The notes under the pieces were generated by a model that was not told the DNA's origin, did no database searches, and was given only the letters and a program-made list of their open reading frames with translations. Below, piece by piece: positions 63,075 to 64,000 of a stretch of 64,000 nucleotides of DNA. This DNA comes from an uncultured Pelagibacteraceae bacterium. Its GTDB lineage: Bacteria; Pseudomonadota; Alphaproteobacteria; Pelagibacterales; AG-422-B15. The position numbers and the translations under genes are program-made. The DNA is taken from contig CABYIR010000001.1 of the NCBI GenBank assembly GCA_902518955.1, forward strand, positions 1 to 64,000. The letters are read 5' to 3'. Within the stretch, counting starts at the first letter, position 1. The number at the start of each line of letters is the position of its first letter.

Positions 63075-63239
63075 CTATTTATCTCGATTTTTCCATGCGT
63101 CAAATGCAATAAATACCATTCCTATCATCATTGATACAAAAATAAGATAAGTAATACCAAAGCCATAGGTGGATAAATATGCCCAACTGAACAAAGATCC
63201 TACAATTAAGGATGCAATTATCGGATAGATATACTTCAT
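63075..63239 (-). CDS. Putative 54-residue two-helix membrane protein
   Basis: Two helices: IIASLIVGSLFSWAYLSTY and ITYLIFVSMMIGMVFIAF, then a charged end DAWKNRDK. It follows the di-heme oxidoreductase gene by 13 bases, so it is likely the second gene of that operon. Unrecognised. Confidence 0.5.
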   Translation of the reverse strand: MKYIYPIIASLIVGSLFSWAYLSTYGFGITYLIFVSMMIGMVFIAFDAWKNRDK

Positions 63240-63252
63240 TATTATTAACTCT

Positions 63253-64000
63253 TTATAAGGACTCTATAAATTTAATCAAATTTTCAACCTGTTCCACTGA
63301 TAGTTTTAATATTTTTTGTTTTGAACTTTCAGCCTCTCCACCATGCCACAAGATTGCTTCTAAAAGGTTGTTCGCACGTCCATCGTGTAGAAATTTTGTA
63401 TGGTCATTTACTGCTTCAGTAAGACCAATTCCCCATAATGGCTGAGTTCTCCACTCTCTTCCACTCGCTTTAAAAGCTCTACTTTCATCTGCTAAGCCAT
63501 CCCCCATATCATGAAGTAAGAAATCTGAATAAGGCCATATGAGCTGTTCTGATAGAGCACTGCTATAATTTGATTTGGCAGTTATAAACTTCGGCGTATG
63601 ACAAGAAGTACAGCCTGACTCATAAAATATCTTCTTTCCCGCCAGCACTTTCTCATTATCATGATCTCTTCTTGCAGGAACTGCAAGATGACTGGAATAA
63701 AACTCAATTAAATCGATTTGACCACTTGATAATTCAAAATCTTTGTTCAAATCATTGCCATTCTCAAATTGATTGCATTCTATTTGTTTCTCTGTGCAAT
63801 TTGATCCATTTGGATAATGCACTGACGAAAGACCCATATCATTATGAAACGCATCGACGGACTGCTGTCTTATTGATGGTTGAGCGGCTTTCCAACCGAA
63901 TAATCCTATGTTTGTATTATTTGAGCTGTAATCCCAAACAATATTTGCAACTCCACTTACAGTATCATTGTTTTCATCATCTGGATCTTGATTGGCAAGA
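63253..64000 (-). CDS. Di-heme oxidoreductase (DUF1111-like), 5' end outside
   Basis: C-terminal about 250 residues of a cytochrome c peroxidase-like thiol oxidoreductase. The frame stays open to base 64000, and reads LFGWKAAQPSIRQQS before an internal Met, a typical beginning of the second half. A heme c site CTSCH lies in YESGCTSCHTPKF; the C-terminal RTQPLWGIGLTEAVNDHTKF and HDGRANNLLEAILWHGG match the family. Periplasmic redox enzyme; substrate unknown. The N-terminus is beyond the window. Confidence 0.88.
   Translation of the reverse strand, partial: LANQDPDDENNDTVSGVANIVWDYSSNNTNIGLFGWKAAQPSIRQQSVDAFHNDMGLSSVHYPNGSNCTEKQIECNQFENGNDLNKDFELSSGQIDLIEFYSSHLAVPARRDHDNEKVLAGKKIFYESGCTSCHTPKFITAKSNYSSALSEQLIWPYSDFLLHDMGDGLADESRAFKASGREWRTQPLWGIGLTEAVNDHTKFLHDGRANNLLEAILWHGGEAESSKQKILKLSVEQVENLIKFIESL

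Noticed and set aside
1-64000. CRISPR arrays, prophage or insertion sequences
   Set aside because: No regularly spaced repeats, phage structural genes or transposase motifs were found in either strand.

Overview
The window is about 64 kb of very AT-rich, tightly packed chromosome. The conserved gene order (pyrG-kdsA-eno-ftsB-lipA-coq10-like, then pncC-pgpA-ispDF, then ntrYX-trkA-dat-hflX; rlpA-dac-tmk-holB-metG-tatD; recG with sdhE-mfd) is that of Alphaproteobacteria. Short spacers, many 1-8 base overlaps, and gaps where relatives usually carry pdhABC/lpd, dusB-ntrBC and hfq point to a genome-streamlined planktonic marine lineage of SAR11/HIMB59/AEGEAN-169-like type. The exact lineage is inference; no rRNA is present.

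Layout. 1-13.7 kb: housekeeping (CTP synthesis, KDO8P synthase, enolase, division, lipoate, isoprenoid precursors, NtrYX signalling, K+ uptake control, D-amino acid transamination, ribosome rescue). 14.5-21.1 kb: surface-sugar island with a sugar N-formyltransferase, Gfo/Idh dehydrogenase, DegT aminotransferase, two glycosyltransferases, a GDP-mannose dehydratase-like gene and DUF6165. 21.1-28.0 kb: one long minus-strand operon for DNA replication, Met-tRNA synthesis and cell-wall enzymes (TatD, MetG, HolB, Tmk, DacA-like, RlpA-like, MltB). 28.0-31.1 kb: a likely reverse transsulfuration pair and a phosphotransacylase. 31.1-44.7 kb: mixed metabolism, tRNA-Ser(UGA), YajQ, a CoA-transferase, a strikingly shortened Mfd, SdhE, RecG. 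44.8-57.3 kb: accessory region rich in small membrane proteins and lipid-type enzymes (DUF998-like, Mpo1-like, MAPEG pairs), an SDR/PNPO operon, a haloalkane dehalogenase and a strongly initiated two-gene membrane operon. 57.4-60.1 kb: livHMG. 60.1-61.95 kb: a PilW-like minor pilin gene set between nested direct repeats at the 3' end of livG. 62-64 kb: a string of tiny membrane proteins leading to a di-heme oxidoreductase cut by the window end.

The items most worth a second look are: the nested-repeat unit carrying only pilW; the stand-alone promoter/Shine-Dalgarno/32-codon/terminator unit near 49.1 kb; an Mfd that keeps the UvrA-binding domain but has lost the flanking UvrB-like parts; an apparent ATT start for hflX where hfq would be expected; the mltB and beta-synthase genes whose divergent start codons overlap; and several translationally coupled micro-proteins of 29-54 residues. 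All calls come from reading the sequence; no database search was run.
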